Positions 50,571 to 58,132 of a stretch of DNA of 64,000 bases are shown here, piece after piece. Below the pieces are notes generated by a model. It saw only the letters and a list, made by a program, of their open reading frames with translations. It searched no databases and was not told the origin of the DNA. Source of the DNA: JADJPO01 sp963724535 (GTDB taxonomy: Bacteria > Actinomycetota > Actinomycetes > Actinomycetales > Kineosporiaceae); the NCBI GenBank assembly GCA_963724535.1, contig CAVRVD010000016.1, positions 310,001-374,000 on the forward strand, given 5' to 3'. Position numbers and translations under genes: made by a program. Numbering within the stretch: the first letter of the stretch is position 1; each line of letters starts with the position of its first letter.

Positions 50571-52349
50571 CTGACCCCTCCGTCCTGGCTGGCCCCCGCC
50601 GAGCTGCGCATCGGCCTCGGCTGCATGCGCCTGTCGACCGCCCTCGACCGGGACGAGGAGCTGGCGCTGGCCACGATCGCGGCGGCGGTCGACGCCGGGA
50701 TCACGGTGTTCGACACCGCGCACGCCTACGGTCACGGCGAGGCCGAGCTGGGGCACAACGAGCGGCTGCTGGCCCGGGCGCTACGCGCCTGCGATGCAGA
50801 CCGGACGGCGCGGATCGTCACCAAGGGCGGGATGAGGCGTCCGGACGGCGGCTGGCGCCCGGACGGTCGGGCCGGCACGATCCGTCGGCACTGCGAGGCC
50901 GGCCTCGAGGCGCTCGACCCACTGCCGATCGACACCTACCTGCTGCACGCCCCGGACCCCCGCACGCCCTGGGCCACCTCGGTGCGGGCCCTGGCCCGGC
51001 TCGTCGACGCCGGCCTGGTCGCGCGGGTCGGGCTGTCCAACGTCACCGTCGACCAGCTCGACCAGGCTCTCGACCTGGCGCCGGTCAGCGTCGTCCAGGT
51101 GGCGATGAGCGTGCTGGAGGACACCCCCGTCCGCGGCGGGCTGCTCGACCGGTGCGCCGATCTGGGCCTGGGTGTGATCGCCCACTCCCCGCTCGGTGGG
51201 CCGCGGCGCCTGCGACGCACGCTGACCGATCCGGTCCTCGCCGAGGTGGCCGCAGGCCACGAGGATTCCGAGACCACCCCGGCCGAGGTGGCCCTGGCCT
51301 GGCTGCTCAGCCGATGGCCCACGCTGGTCGCGATCCCGGGTGCGCGCCGTCCGCAGACCGCGCGCTCGGCGGCCCGGGCGGCCCGGCTGGCCCTGTCCGG
51401 GCCCGCTCGGGACCGCCTGGACGGCGCCTTCGACCCGCGAGCAGCCCGCCGCGCCGCCGCCCCGGGGGCCCTGCGTCGGGCGGCACCGCCTGCCGAGGTG
51501 GTGATGGTCATGGGCATCCCGGGGTCCGGCAAGACCCGGTTGGCGCGCCGGCTGGCCGCCGACGGGGCACTGCGGCTGAACCGGGACGAGCGCGGCGGCA
51601 CCCTGCGGGACGTCGCCGCCGACCTGGACGACGCGCTGGGCACCCGGTCCGGGGCGCGCCGGGTGGTGCTGGACAACACCTACCTGACCCGAGTGGCGCG
51701 CAGCCACGTGCTGGACGTCGCCGCGCGGCACGGCGCGGCGGTGCGCTGCCGGTGGCTGGACACCCCGCTGGCCCAGGCGCAGGTCAACCTGGTGACCCGG
51801 TTGCTGGAGGTGTTCGGCCACCTGCCGATGCCCGACGAGCTGGCCGAGGCCGCCCGAGGCACCGCCGGACTGCTCACCCCCACCGCGCAGCTACGAGCGG
51901 CTCGACAGCTCGAGGTGCCCTCTGTCGCAGAGGGTTTCGTGGCCGTCGAGCAGATCCCGTTCGTCCGGGAGGAGCCAGTGGGCGAGCCGGTGGTGGTGCT
52001 GGCGGCCGCCGCGATGCAGCGCCCGGGGTGGCAGCAGGCGGTCGCCTCGGCGCACCCGGACCGTCCCCACCTGCTCCTCGACTGGCGCCCGGACGAGGCG
52101 ACCCCGCCCGGCGTCCGGCCCCTCGCCGACCTGGCCGCCGCAGTCGGCGCCGTCGCCCATCCTCCGGTGGACACGGCGGTCTGCGACCACCCCGGGGGGC
52201 CGCCCCGGTGCTGGTGCCGCCCGCCGCTGCCCGGCCTGGCACTGGCCTTCGCCCGCCGGCACGGTGCTCGGGTCGCCGTGGTGATCGGCGTCGGCCCGGC
52301 CCACCGGAACCTGGCCAGCGCACTCGGCGCCGACTTCCTCGGTCTGTGA
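50571..52349 (+). CDS. aldo/keto reductase fused to P-loop kinase and degenerate HAD-like zinc module
   Basis: The ~592-aa protein has three parts. Residues about 13-300 are an aldo/keto reductase: IGLGCMRL, FDTAHAYGHGEAELGHNERLL (D and Y), IVTKGG (K), YLLHAPDP (H). Near residue 314 a P-loop kinase of the PNKP/AAA_33 type begins with MGIPGSGKTRLARRL and continues with VVLDNTYLTR and RWLDTPL. Near 536 a C-terminal module has C-x-H-x6-C-x-C (CDHPGGPPRCWCRPP), as in GmhB-type HAD phosphatases, but CRKP is CRPP and the usual later D is lost. No ATG or GTG lies in frame between the fcl stop and ATG 50625. The start is unclear (CTG 50571, ATG 50625 or ATG 50433 inside fcl). Confidence 0.75.
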   Translation: MTPPSWLAPAELRIGLGCMRLSTALDRDEELALATIAAAVDAGITVFDTAHAYGHGEAELGHNERLLARALRACDADRTARIVTKGGMRRPDGGWRPDGRAGTIRRHCEAGLEALDPLPIDTYLLHAPDPRTPWATSVRALARLVDAGLVARVGLSNVTVDQLDQALDLAPVSVVQVAMSVLEDTPVRGGLLDRCADLGLGVIAHSPLGGPRRLRRTLTDPVLAEVAAGHEDSETTPAEVALAWLLSRWPTLVAIPGARRPQTARSAARAARLALSGPARDRLDGAFDPRAARRAAAPGALRRAAPPAEVVMVMGIPGSGKTRLARRLAADGALRLNRDERGGTLRDVAADLDDALGTRSGARRVVLDNTYLTRVARSHVLDVAARHGAAVRCRWLDTPLAQAQVNLVTRLLEVFGHLPMPDELAEAARGTAGLLTPTAQLRAARQLEVPSVAEGFVAVEQIPFVREEPVGEPVVVLAAAAMQRPGWQQAVASAHPDRPHLLLDWRPDEATPPGVRPLADLAAAVGAVAHPPVDTAVCDHPGGPPRCWCRPPLPGLALAFARRHGARVAVVIGVGPAHRNLASALGADFLGL

Positions 52350-52363
52350 GCGGTGGCCCTGCG

Positions 52364-52978
52364 TCAGGTGTGGCAGCTTCTCCGGCGGCGGCGGCGGGCG
52401 GACAGCAGGAGGACGCCGGCCAGGGTGGCCGCGAACGGGTAGCGCCAGAACGTCCCGCCGGGATCGTAGGGGCCAGGCAGCACGGCCGTCGGCGTGATCT
52501 CGAGGATCGGAAGCGCCTGGGCCAGTTCGTCGATCCGTTCGTCGGGTGCCGAGGCGGCCTCGGGCAGGAAGGTCCGGCCGACCACTCCCAGCGCGTCGTA
52601 CAGGACGCGGAAGGCCTCCCGTCGCCGAGCGGGGTCGGTGATCTCGGCCGCGCGGCCGGCCAGGACCGCACCGGGAAGGGCGATCTCGACGTCCGGATGG
52701 GCCATGGCGTTGCGGAACCAGTGGGTGCCGCGGCCGTACCCGGCCATGACGACCACGCGCCCCTCGACCAGGGCGTACCCGACCGGGGCCTGTCTGCGCT
52801 GACCACTCTTGTGTCCGACGGTGCGCAGCAGCAGCATCTGCCCGGTGGCGGGGGTGCCGAGCAACGGGCCGAAACCTGCCGTGATGGCGGGGCCGGTCGC
52901 CCGGTTGACCACCCGGAACCCCCGACGCAGACCGGGTAGCAGTCGGGTGACGGACGGTCCGTACGGCAGCTGCGCCAT
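52364..52978 (-). CDS. Ddn-family (DUF385) F420-dependent nitroreductase-like protein
   Basis: The 204-aa protein belongs to the split-beta-barrel family that binds deazaflavin F420 and reduces diverse compounds. Family text: LLLRTVGHKSGQRRQAPVGYAL, VVMAGYGRGTHWFRNAMAHPDVEI (a typical W-x-x-N-L/A-x-x-P pattern). The C-terminus ends in a hydrophobic stretch followed by an Arg run (FAATLAGVLLLSARRRRRR), possibly a membrane tail. It is next to a second Ddn-like gene on the same strand. ATG 52978 is the likely start. Confidence 0.8.
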   Translation of the reverse strand: MAQLPYGPSVTRLLPGLRRGFRVVNRATGPAITAGFGPLLGTPATGQMLLLRTVGHKSGQRRQAPVGYALVEGRVVVMAGYGRGTHWFRNAMAHPDVEIALPGAVLAGRAAEITDPARRREAFRVLYDALGVVGRTFLPEAASAPDERIDELAQALPILEITPTAVLPGPYDPGGTFWRYPFAATLAGVLLLSARRRRRRSCHT

Positions 52979-53060
52979 GCCGCCCAGTGTCCGCGGAGCC
53001 GGCTCCGGCCTGCCCAGGGCGATCGTCCTGTGCGGCAGTCCGTCGCCTGCTCGTCGTGCT

Positions 53061-53525
53061 CTACACCGGACGCATATCGATCACGACCACCGTGTCGAGG
53101 AGGTCGTCGACCGCACTCACGTCGAATGCCCCGGCTGGGTCGGGCTGGATGCCGTAGAAGCTGGCCACCCGCGGGTTGGTGGCCAGGCAGGTCGACAGCA
53201 GATCACGCGCAGCCTCACCCTCGGGGAGGGTGGCGTCGGCGTGGATCGTTCTGCCACGGACGAGAAGCTCGACCCCGGGGCGGGCCCTGATGTTCCGCCA
53301 CCACCGGCGCATCCTCTGGGAGAGCACAACATAGTGCCCGTCGACCACCATGTACTGCACGGGCGTCGAGTACTGCCTGCCCGTCCTGCGCCCCGTCACG
53401 GTGATCACGGCGAACACCCTGCCGAGCACTCGTCGCAGCCCGGGTGTGCGAAGCATCGTCCGCACCGCCGCGTTCACCCAGGGCTTCGGGGTACCGCGCA
53501 TTTTGATGTCCGTCTGTTTCGCCAC
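53061..53525 (-). CDS. Ddn-family (DUF385) F420-dependent nitroreductase-like protein
   Basis: The 154-aa protein has the family pattern VTVTGRRTGRQYSTPVQYMVVDGHYVVL and RWWRNIRARPGVELL, with the W-R-N-x-x-x-x-P region that contacts F420. It is smaller and less extended at the C-terminus than its neighbour at 52364. The gap between the two (83 bases) is too large for coupling, but one transcript is possible. ATG 53525 is the start seen. Both point to an F420-using host. Confidence 0.8.
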   Translation of the reverse strand: MAKQTDIKMRGTPKPWVNAAVRTMLRTPGLRRVLGRVFAVITVTGRRTGRQYSTPVQYMVVDGHYVVLSQRMRRWWRNIRARPGVELLVRGRTIHADATLPEGEAARDLLSTCLATNPRVASFYGIQPDPAGAFDVSAVDDLLDTVVVIDMRPV

Positions 53526-53646
53526 CGTCCGCCCCTCTCACCGAGCAGGGTCCACTGACAGTCTGCCGACCCGTACGCGCAGTGAACTGGGCGAAAGGTC
53601 CGCAGAGGGTCCGGGAGCGAGTAGCCCGGCCGTCAGCGACCCCGCC

Positions 53647-53675
53647 TTGCTTTATGGTACGGCGTACGATACTGT
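53647..53675 (+). promoter_or_regulatory. promoter of the CPBP protease/TetR operon
   Basis: A -35 TTGCTT at 53647-53652 and a -10 TACTGT at 53670-53675 are separated by 17 bases. The -10 falls in the spacer of the large palindrome, so the bound repressor would cover the promoter. Confidence 0.5.
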
Positions 53676-53697
53676 CTGTCGTACACCGTACGATAAA
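53651..53697. promoter_or_regulatory. 47-bp palindrome, likely TetR-type operator
   Basis: TTTATGGTACGGCGTACGA (53651-53669) is nearly the reverse complement of TCGTACACCGTACGATAAA (53679-53697), with two mismatches over 19 positions and a 9-base spacer. The arms hold repeated GTACG/CGTAC elements. It overlaps the promoter of the CPBP/TetR operon. Confidence 0.65.
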
Positions 53698-53738
53698 GTC
53701 GCCGGACGGCGACCGACCTCCCGGTAAGGGGAACGCAG

Positions 53739-54617
53739 ATGAGCACTCCAGTGACCCACCGCACACCGATGACCGTCAGGACCGTCATCTCGTTCTTCGC
53801 GATGGCGTTCGGGCTGTCCTGGGGCGTGGCCGCCTTCGCGCTGGGCTTCGCCGATCAGCTCGAGCCGATCTTCGGCCCGATCGGCCTGACGAACCCGCTG
53901 TTCATCGTCGCCGTGTACGCCCCGGCGATCTCGGGTATCGGCCTGGTGCTCAAGTACTACGGCGTCCGCGGGTTGCGCAGCTACCTGAAGCGCCTGGCGC
54001 TGTGGCGCATGCCGCTCGGTTGGGCCGCCTACCTGGCGCTCGGGATTCCGGCTGCCTTCTACCTCGGAGCGTGGATCAAGGGCAGCGACCTGTCGTTGCC
54101 GTTCACTCCCTGGTACGCGGTGATCCCCGCGCTGCTGTTCATGCTGGCGCTCGGTCCGATGGAGGAGTTCGGGTGGCGTGGTGTCGCCCTGCCGCTGTTG
54201 CAGCGTCGGTTCCGCCCGATCTGGGCAGACCTGATCCTGTCGACGTTGTGGGCCATCTGGCACCTGCCCGCCTTCTTCCTGAGCGGGACGCCGCAGAGCC
54301 AGTGGTCCTTCCCGGCCTTCTTCATCGGCGTGGTGTCGATCTCCTTCATCCTCACGCCGCTGTTCAACGCCGCCGGCGGGAGCATCCTCGTCGCGGCGCT
54401 CTACCACTTCCAGATGAACAACCCGATCTGGCCCGACGCGCAGCCGTACGACTCGCTGATCTTCGCCGGGCTGGCCGTGCTCGCCGTCCTGATCAACCGC
54501 CGCGCGATGTTCAGCCGAGGCGCCGGTGTGACGAACGTGCTCATGCCCGGTGACGAGGAAGCGTTGTGCCAGGCGCCCCCGGTGCTGGTCGGCGCTGGTA
54601 GCGTCCGGGTCCGATGA
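53739..54617 (+). CDS. CPBP-family intramembrane metalloprotease
   Basis: CPBP (Abi/Rce1-like) proteins cut within the membrane; in bacteria some protect against bacteriocins or process prenylated-like peptides. The 292-aa protein has about eight hydrophobic segments and the motifs EEFGWRG (E-E-x-x-x-R), LWAIWHLPAFF (F-x-x-x-H type) and the later HFQMNN with the conserved N. The active-site glutamates, histidines and asparagine are therefore present. It overlaps the TetR gene by four bases (ATGA). The large palindrome lies 42-88 bases before its ATG. Confidence 0.87.
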   Translation: MSTPVTHRTPMTVRTVISFFAMAFGLSWGVAAFALGFADQLEPIFGPIGLTNPLFIVAVYAPAISGIGLVLKYYGVRGLRSYLKRLALWRMPLGWAAYLALGIPAAFYLGAWIKGSDLSLPFTPWYAVIPALLFMLALGPMEEFGWRGVALPLLQRRFRPIWADLILSTLWAIWHLPAFFLSGTPQSQWSFPAFFIGVVSISFILTPLFNAAGGSILVAALYHFQMNNPIWPDAQPYDSLIFAGLAVLAVLINRRAMFSRGAGVTNVLMPGDEEALCQAPPVLVGAGSVRVR

Positions 54618-55291
54618 GCCCGCGCAAGCCGAACACGCCCGTGCTCACCCGGGTGCAGATCGTCGCGGCAGCGATCGCGCTGGTCGATCGGGACGGGCTG
54701 GTGGCGCTGTCCATGCGCAGGCTCGCGACCGAGCTCGGCGTCGGACCGATGTCGCTCTACTACCACGTCCCCGACAAGTCGGCCCTCGAGGACCTGATCT
54801 TCGATGCGGTCATGGGCGAGGTGGACTTCTCGGGGGACGACCCGACGCTCGGCGTGGAGGAGCGGGCCGTCCGGTTGGGCTATGCACTCAGGTCGGCCCT
54901 GCTCGCGCACCCGAACACCGTGCCGATCACGCTGAGCCGATCAGCGCGGACCCCCGGCCAGCTGCGCCCGGTGGAGGTCATGCTCGGCATCCTCTATGAC
55001 ATGGGGCTGGGCCCGACGGACGCGATCGCCGCGGTCGACAACATCGGCCAGTACGTGTTCGGCACGACGCTGGCCTACGTGAACCGTCTCGCCCAGGAGG
55101 GACAGTCCGCGCAGGTCCCCGAGACGGGTGAGGAGAGCGGGATCCCGCCCGAGGAGTTCCCGAACCTGGCGCGCGCCATGCGCGAGTCGGAGTACCTCGG
55201 CTGGGACCGGATGTTCGATCGCGGCCTGCGTGCCCTGGTGCGCGGCCTCATCGTCGACAGGCGAGCCGGGGCACCGGCCGGGTCCTCGTGA
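54614..55291 (+). CDS. TetR/AcrR-family transcriptional regulator
   Basis: The 225-aa protein has the N-terminal helix-turn-helix of TetR repressors (LSMRRLATELGVGPMSLYYHV) within residues ~20-60 and a C-terminal all-helical ligand domain with the TetR_C pattern ...DNIGQYVFGTTLAYV. It is translationally coupled to the CPBP gene, so it is probably an autoregulator binding the palindrome at 53651-53697. The ligand is unknown. Confidence 0.87.
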   Translation: MSPRKPNTPVLTRVQIVAAAIALVDRDGLVALSMRRLATELGVGPMSLYYHVPDKSALEDLIFDAVMGEVDFSGDDPTLGVEERAVRLGYALRSALLAHPNTVPITLSRSARTPGQLRPVEVMLGILYDMGLGPTDAIAAVDNIGQYVFGTTLAYVNRLAQEGQSAQVPETGEESGIPPEEFPNLARAMRESEYLGWDRMFDRGLRALVRGLIVDRRAGAPAGSS

Positions 55292-55312
55292 TCGACGCGG
55301 TGGTTGCCCCCC

Positions 55313-55325
55313 GCCCGTGACGGGC
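55313..55325. terminator. weak hairpin between two convergent TetR genes
   Basis: GCCCG-TGA-CGGGC forms a 5-bp stem with a 3-base loop between the TetR stops. There is no T-run. It may be a short bidirectional terminator; the support is limited. Confidence 0.3.
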
Positions 55326-55327
55326 AG

Positions 55328-55957
55328 CTACCTACCAGAAGGGGCGAAGAAGGTGTCCACGGCCGCGGCGACTGTGCGCGTGATCTCGGCGCGGGTCGGC
55401 GCCGGCTCGCCGAGCAGCACCCGGATCTGGGTGTCGCGCACGATGAGCCCGTAGAGCGTCCGGTAGGCCTCGCCCGGGTCGGGCACGTCGAGGATCTGCT
55501 CGGCGTGCAGTCGGGCGAGGTAGGCCTCCACCCGGGGACCGACCCGGTGGCGGCCCGAGCTGAGGAGGCGCTCGGCGAGCGCCGGCGAGGTCATCGCGGC
55601 CCGGTTGAGCTCGACCGATGCCGGGCCGGTGAGCAGTCCGAGCAACGCCTCGCCGTAGGCCACGAGCGTCTCGCGCGCCTGCGTCGGCGTCGTGGCGGGG
55701 ACCTCGAGAGCCCGGACGACGCGGGCCGCCGACGCGTCCGCGTTCGCCTCGATGAGGGCGCCCAACAGCTCGTCGCGACTGCCGAACCAGGAGTAGAGGG
55801 TCTCCTTGGAGGCGCCCGCGCGGCGCGCGACGCCGTCCATCGTCACCGCTGCGGCACCACGGGCGAGCAGCTCGTCCAAGGCCGCCTGGAGCACCTCCTG
55901 CCGACGCGTCTCGCGCTGCCGGAGGGGAAGGCGTCCACGTCGTGAGGTGTCGGCCAT
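55328..55957 (-). CDS. TetR/AcrR-family transcriptional regulator
   Basis: The 209-aa protein has the helix-turn-helix VTMDGVARRAGASKETLYSWF near residues 34-54 after a basic N-terminus, and an alpha-helical ligand domain. ATG 55957 is chosen because a TACGCT box lies six bases upstream, giving a leaderless mRNA. It is divergent from the DUF1772 gene and an imperfect TCAAT-N10-ATTGA palindrome sits between them, so it likely represses that gene and itself. Confidence 0.87.
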   Translation of the reverse strand: MADTSRRGRLPLRQRETRRQEVLQAALDELLARGAAAVTMDGVARRAGASKETLYSWFGSRDELLGALIEANADASAARVVRALEVPATTPTQARETLVAYGEALLGLLTGPASVELNRAAMTSPALAERLLSSGRHRVGPRVEAYLARLHAEQILDVPDPGEAYRTLYGLIVRDTQIRVLLGEPAPTRAEITRTVAAAVDTFFAPSGR

Positions 55958-55963
55958 TTGACA

Positions 55964-55969
55964 AGCGTA
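55964..55969 (-). promoter_or_regulatory. -10 box for a leaderless tetR transcript
   Basis: Minus-strand TACGCT, six bases (TGTCAA) from the ATG at 55957. Confidence 0.5.
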
Positions 55970-55970
55970 C

Positions 55971-55990
55971 TCAATCGTTCGCATCATTGA
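55971..55990. promoter_or_regulatory. TCAAT-N10-ATTGA palindrome, candidate TetR operator
   Basis: TCAAT at 55971-55975 and ATTGA at 55986-55990 are inverted copies ten bases apart. They lie directly upstream of the -10 box of the TetR gene and 34 bases before the DUF1772 start. Outer GTAC elements are partly symmetric too. Confidence 0.4.
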
Positions 55991-56023
55991 TACGTACCGA
56001 TCAGTTCGATTAAGGAGTGCGAC

Positions 56024-56393
56024 GTGCGCCGACCCTCTGCCTTCTCCGTGTCCGCGACCGTGGCCGTCCTGTTGACCGGTGCGATCTTCGGCTTCTTCTA
56101 CGCCTGGGTCTGCTCGACGATGTGGGGCCTGGACGACGCCGACCCACGGGTGGCGATCGCCGCTATGCAGGCGATGAACGCCTCGGTGCGCAACGCCGTG
56201 TTCTTCCCGGCCTTCTTCCTCACGCCGGTGGCGTTGGCCGGCGGATGTCGACGAGGCCGCGCGGGTCTGGGCGGACTACTCCGGCCGGTGGCAGGTGTGG
56301 AACGTCGTGCGCACGGTCGCCAGTGGCGTGGCCCTGCTTATGGGTGTGGTCGGGGTAGCCAGTGCCGGTCTGCGGCCATCCGCGTGGACTTGA
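56024..56393 (+). pseudogene. DUF1772 membrane protein with internal deletion
   Basis: DUF1772 proteins (anthrone-oxygenase-like) are ~150-aa four-helix membrane proteins. From GTG 56024 the first helix is intact (VAVLLTGAIFGFFYAWV) up to FFPAFFLTPVALAGG. The frame then changes. Another frame continues with DVDEAARVWADYSGRW and QVWNVVRTVASGVALLMGVVG, the normal family C-terminus ending at TGA 56391-56393. The middle part of the protein, with its second and third helices, is missing at the junction near 56246. A ribosome site AAGGAGTG precedes the start. The product would be inactive. Confidence 0.75.
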
Positions 56394-56507
56394 GATGCGG
56401 GTGACCGGAGGTCGCGATGACGCGGCGGCGGCCACCTACACCTCCGCACCCCGGTCCAGTGTGTGGAAGGGGGTGCCGGCGGGGAACACAGGCCTCACAC
56501 TGGTTGT

Positions 56508-56738
56508 ATGGCGAGTCACTCCTCGGCCCGAGGACGGGTCCTGTCCACCAGCCCTTTCGTCCGCGAGGAGGTGGTCCCGCCCTCGACTGCAGAGTTCAGC
56601 GTGGGTGACCGGGTCACTTTGGACAGCTGGGGCATGGGTCGCGTCGTGGAGGTGACGGACGCCGACGTGGTGGTCGACTTCGGGACGGCGGGTCACCGCC
56701 GGATCCCGGCCGGGACGAAGGGGTTCTCCCGCTTGTAG
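56508..56738 (+). CDS. small SH3/KOW-like domain protein
   Basis: The 76-aa protein has an unstructured Ser/Arg start (MASHSSARGRVLSTSPF) and a C-terminal beta-barrel-type pattern FSVGDRVTLDSWGMGRVVEV, DADVVVDFGTAGHRRIP, similar to small SH3/KOW domains that bind nucleic acid or proteins. I cannot name it. No strong ribosome site is present before ATG 56508. The stop TAG is inside a 15-bp repeat (56732-56761). Confidence 0.65.
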   Translation: MASHSSARGRVLSTSPFVREEVVPPSTAEFSVGDRVTLDSWGMGRVVEVTDADVVVDFGTAGHRRIPAGTKGFSRL

Positions 56739-56761
56739 TTGTACTACTTGTAGTTGTACTA
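56732..56761. repeat. 15-bp perfect tandem repeat with hairpin potential
   Basis: CTTGTAGTTGTACTA is present twice in a row. The first copy holds the stop codon of the SH3-like protein. Within each copy GTAGT-TGT-ACTAC can form a hairpin, so this might also serve as a terminator. Confidence 0.8.
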
Positions 56762-56795
56762 CGACGTCCGCCGGCCGTGGGCGGCGGACGGTCGG

Positions 56796-57290
56796 CTACT
56801 TCTGCTCATCGAGCTGGCTGTCGATCGTCTGGGACAGCGCGCGGGCGAGGGTCCCGAGCTCCTCACCAAGGTAGACGCCGGCGAGTTCGTCGAGGAGGCG
56901 GGCTACGACATCCGCCTCTGCGCGCGTCAGCAAAGGGAGCGACCCCGAAGGCAGCGAGCCCTCGCCGAGCTGTGCCCGCAAGTGTGCCGCGTAGTCGTCG
57001 CGGTCGAGCGGGTTGCCTGCCCGGTCTCGAGCAGTTGCGGTCGGCCGGGGCGTCTTGGCCCCCGGGGCTGGGGAGGTGCTGAACGCGGCGTGCTGGGGGC
57101 AGTAGTCGGTTCCGCGGCTCGGGTCGTGCGTCCAGCCAACGGCGTGATCACGAGCCCAGGATGCGGCGTCGGCGTCGCGACGCCACTTCTCGGCCGCTAC
57201 CGGCTCGACCTGAACGGGACACCCAGCGACGTCGCAGCTGAGCACGATCCGCCGCGGTGTGGTCCCGCCGCTCGACACGTGGATGCTCAC
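56796..57290 (-). CDS. hypothetical protein with possible zinc knuckle
   Basis: I do not recognise this 164-aa protein. Its N-terminal half has LSCDVAGCPVQ and DYCPQHA, a C-x4-C ... C-x2-H arrangement that could bind zinc, surrounding a stretch with W-x-R and WTHDPSRG. The C-terminal half is alpha-helical and charged (RAEADVVARLLDELAGVYL). AGGAGGTGG six bases before GTG 57290 decides the start. Codon use is normal. Confidence 0.65.
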   Translation of the reverse strand: MSIHVSSGGTTPRRIVLSCDVAGCPVQVEPVAAEKWRRDADAASWARDHAVGWTHDPSRGTDYCPQHAAFSTSPAPGAKTPRPTATARDRAGNPLDRDDYAAHLRAQLGEGSLPSGSLPLLTRAEADVVARLLDELAGVYLGEELGTLARALSQTIDSQLDEQK

Positions 57291-57477
57291 CGAGGGCCAC
57301 CTCCTGCTCGCCGTCCGCGCACCCACCCGGGCAGGGCGGGCCCGCGTACCCTACTCTTCCACCCTGGCCGGGCCCCTGTGCGACCGGCTTCGCGTCGTCC
57401 GCACTGCCTTGCGAGCGCCATTCGAGGGGTGTGGCGAGACCGTCGGGCGCCCCCTCGTGGCCGCCGAGTGGTGACGC

Positions 57478-57483
57478 TAGGGT
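57478..57483 (+). promoter_or_regulatory. -10 box for a leaderless transcript
   Basis: TAGGGT precedes ATG 57491 by seven bases. The same stretch would place GTG 57482 inside the -10 box, so ATG is preferred as start. Confidence 0.4.
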
Positions 57484-57490
57484 GCGTCGG

Positions 57491-57715
57491 ATGAAGGCCG
57501 TTGTTCTGCGCGTCCGGCTGACGGGCGGCGATCACATGGACGTTTCGTACGAGGAACCCGACGCCGTTGATGAAGCAGCGGTCATCGAGCACGTCATCTC
57601 CGTGCTCGCGCAGGATTCGGGTGTGCTTCGCACCAGACACGGTGAGCGGCTGGTCGTGCTCTATGGGCGGGGTATCGCCGCCATCGAAGTAGCGCCACGC
57701 GGCGCGGTTCTGTGA
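57491..57715 (+). CDS. small hypothetical protein
   Basis: This 74-aa protein reads MKAVVLRVRLTGGDHMDVSY and then an acidic segment, a helix and two beta strands (RLVVLYGRGIAAIEVAPRG). It looks like a small alpha/beta fold; I know no family. It is on the strand opposite to, and divergent from, the preceding zinc-knuckle gene. Confidence 0.5.
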   Translation: MKAVVLRVRLTGGDHMDVSYEEPDAVDEAAVIEHVISVLAQDSGVLRTRHGERLVVLYGRGIAAIEVAPRGAVL

Positions 57716-57878
57716 CCGGCGGAGCAGCGGCGGCTACCTCAGACGGCCCCAGCGAAGGCGCGACCCGAGCATGACCGGCAGCAGATAGGGATCCGTCCCG
57801 ATGTGAGCGCCTACCTCAGCGGCCGAGCCTGGAGGCAGGTCGCCACCGCGGCGTCCACCTGTTGGTCAGGAGACCGCC

Positions 57879-58091
57879 ATGCTCGCACCGCACCAGATCC
57901 TGCAGCCCTTCCTCGACGTCGAGCCGCGGGTCCGGCGCCCGTCGACGGCACTCGAGCGCTATGCCGCGTCCGAGGGACTCGCCGTCGCGGACCTGAGGCC
58001 CGAGCCGGGCACCCAGCGCTCGCTGTGGACCGTCCTGGCCCGCCGGGGCCGGCGCGCTCCGGCCGCTCCCGCCCGGATCCGCCAGGCGTGA
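57879..58091 (+). CDS. small basic hypothetical protein ahead of the LuxR regulator
   Basis: The 70-aa product (MLAPHQILQPFLDVEPRVRR...) is rich in Arg, Pro and Ala and has no known domain. A good AGGAGA is five bases before ATG 57879. Its TGA stop overlaps a GTG (58088) in the frame of the LuxR-type regulator, so the two may be translated in turn. Confidence 0.5.
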   Translation: MLAPHQILQPFLDVEPRVRRPSTALERYAASEGLAVADLRPEPGTQRSLWTVLARRGRRAPAAPARIRQA

Positions 58092-58132
58092 GGCCCGCGC
58101 CCAGCCGTTCCGGTACCCGGGGCAGTGCCACG

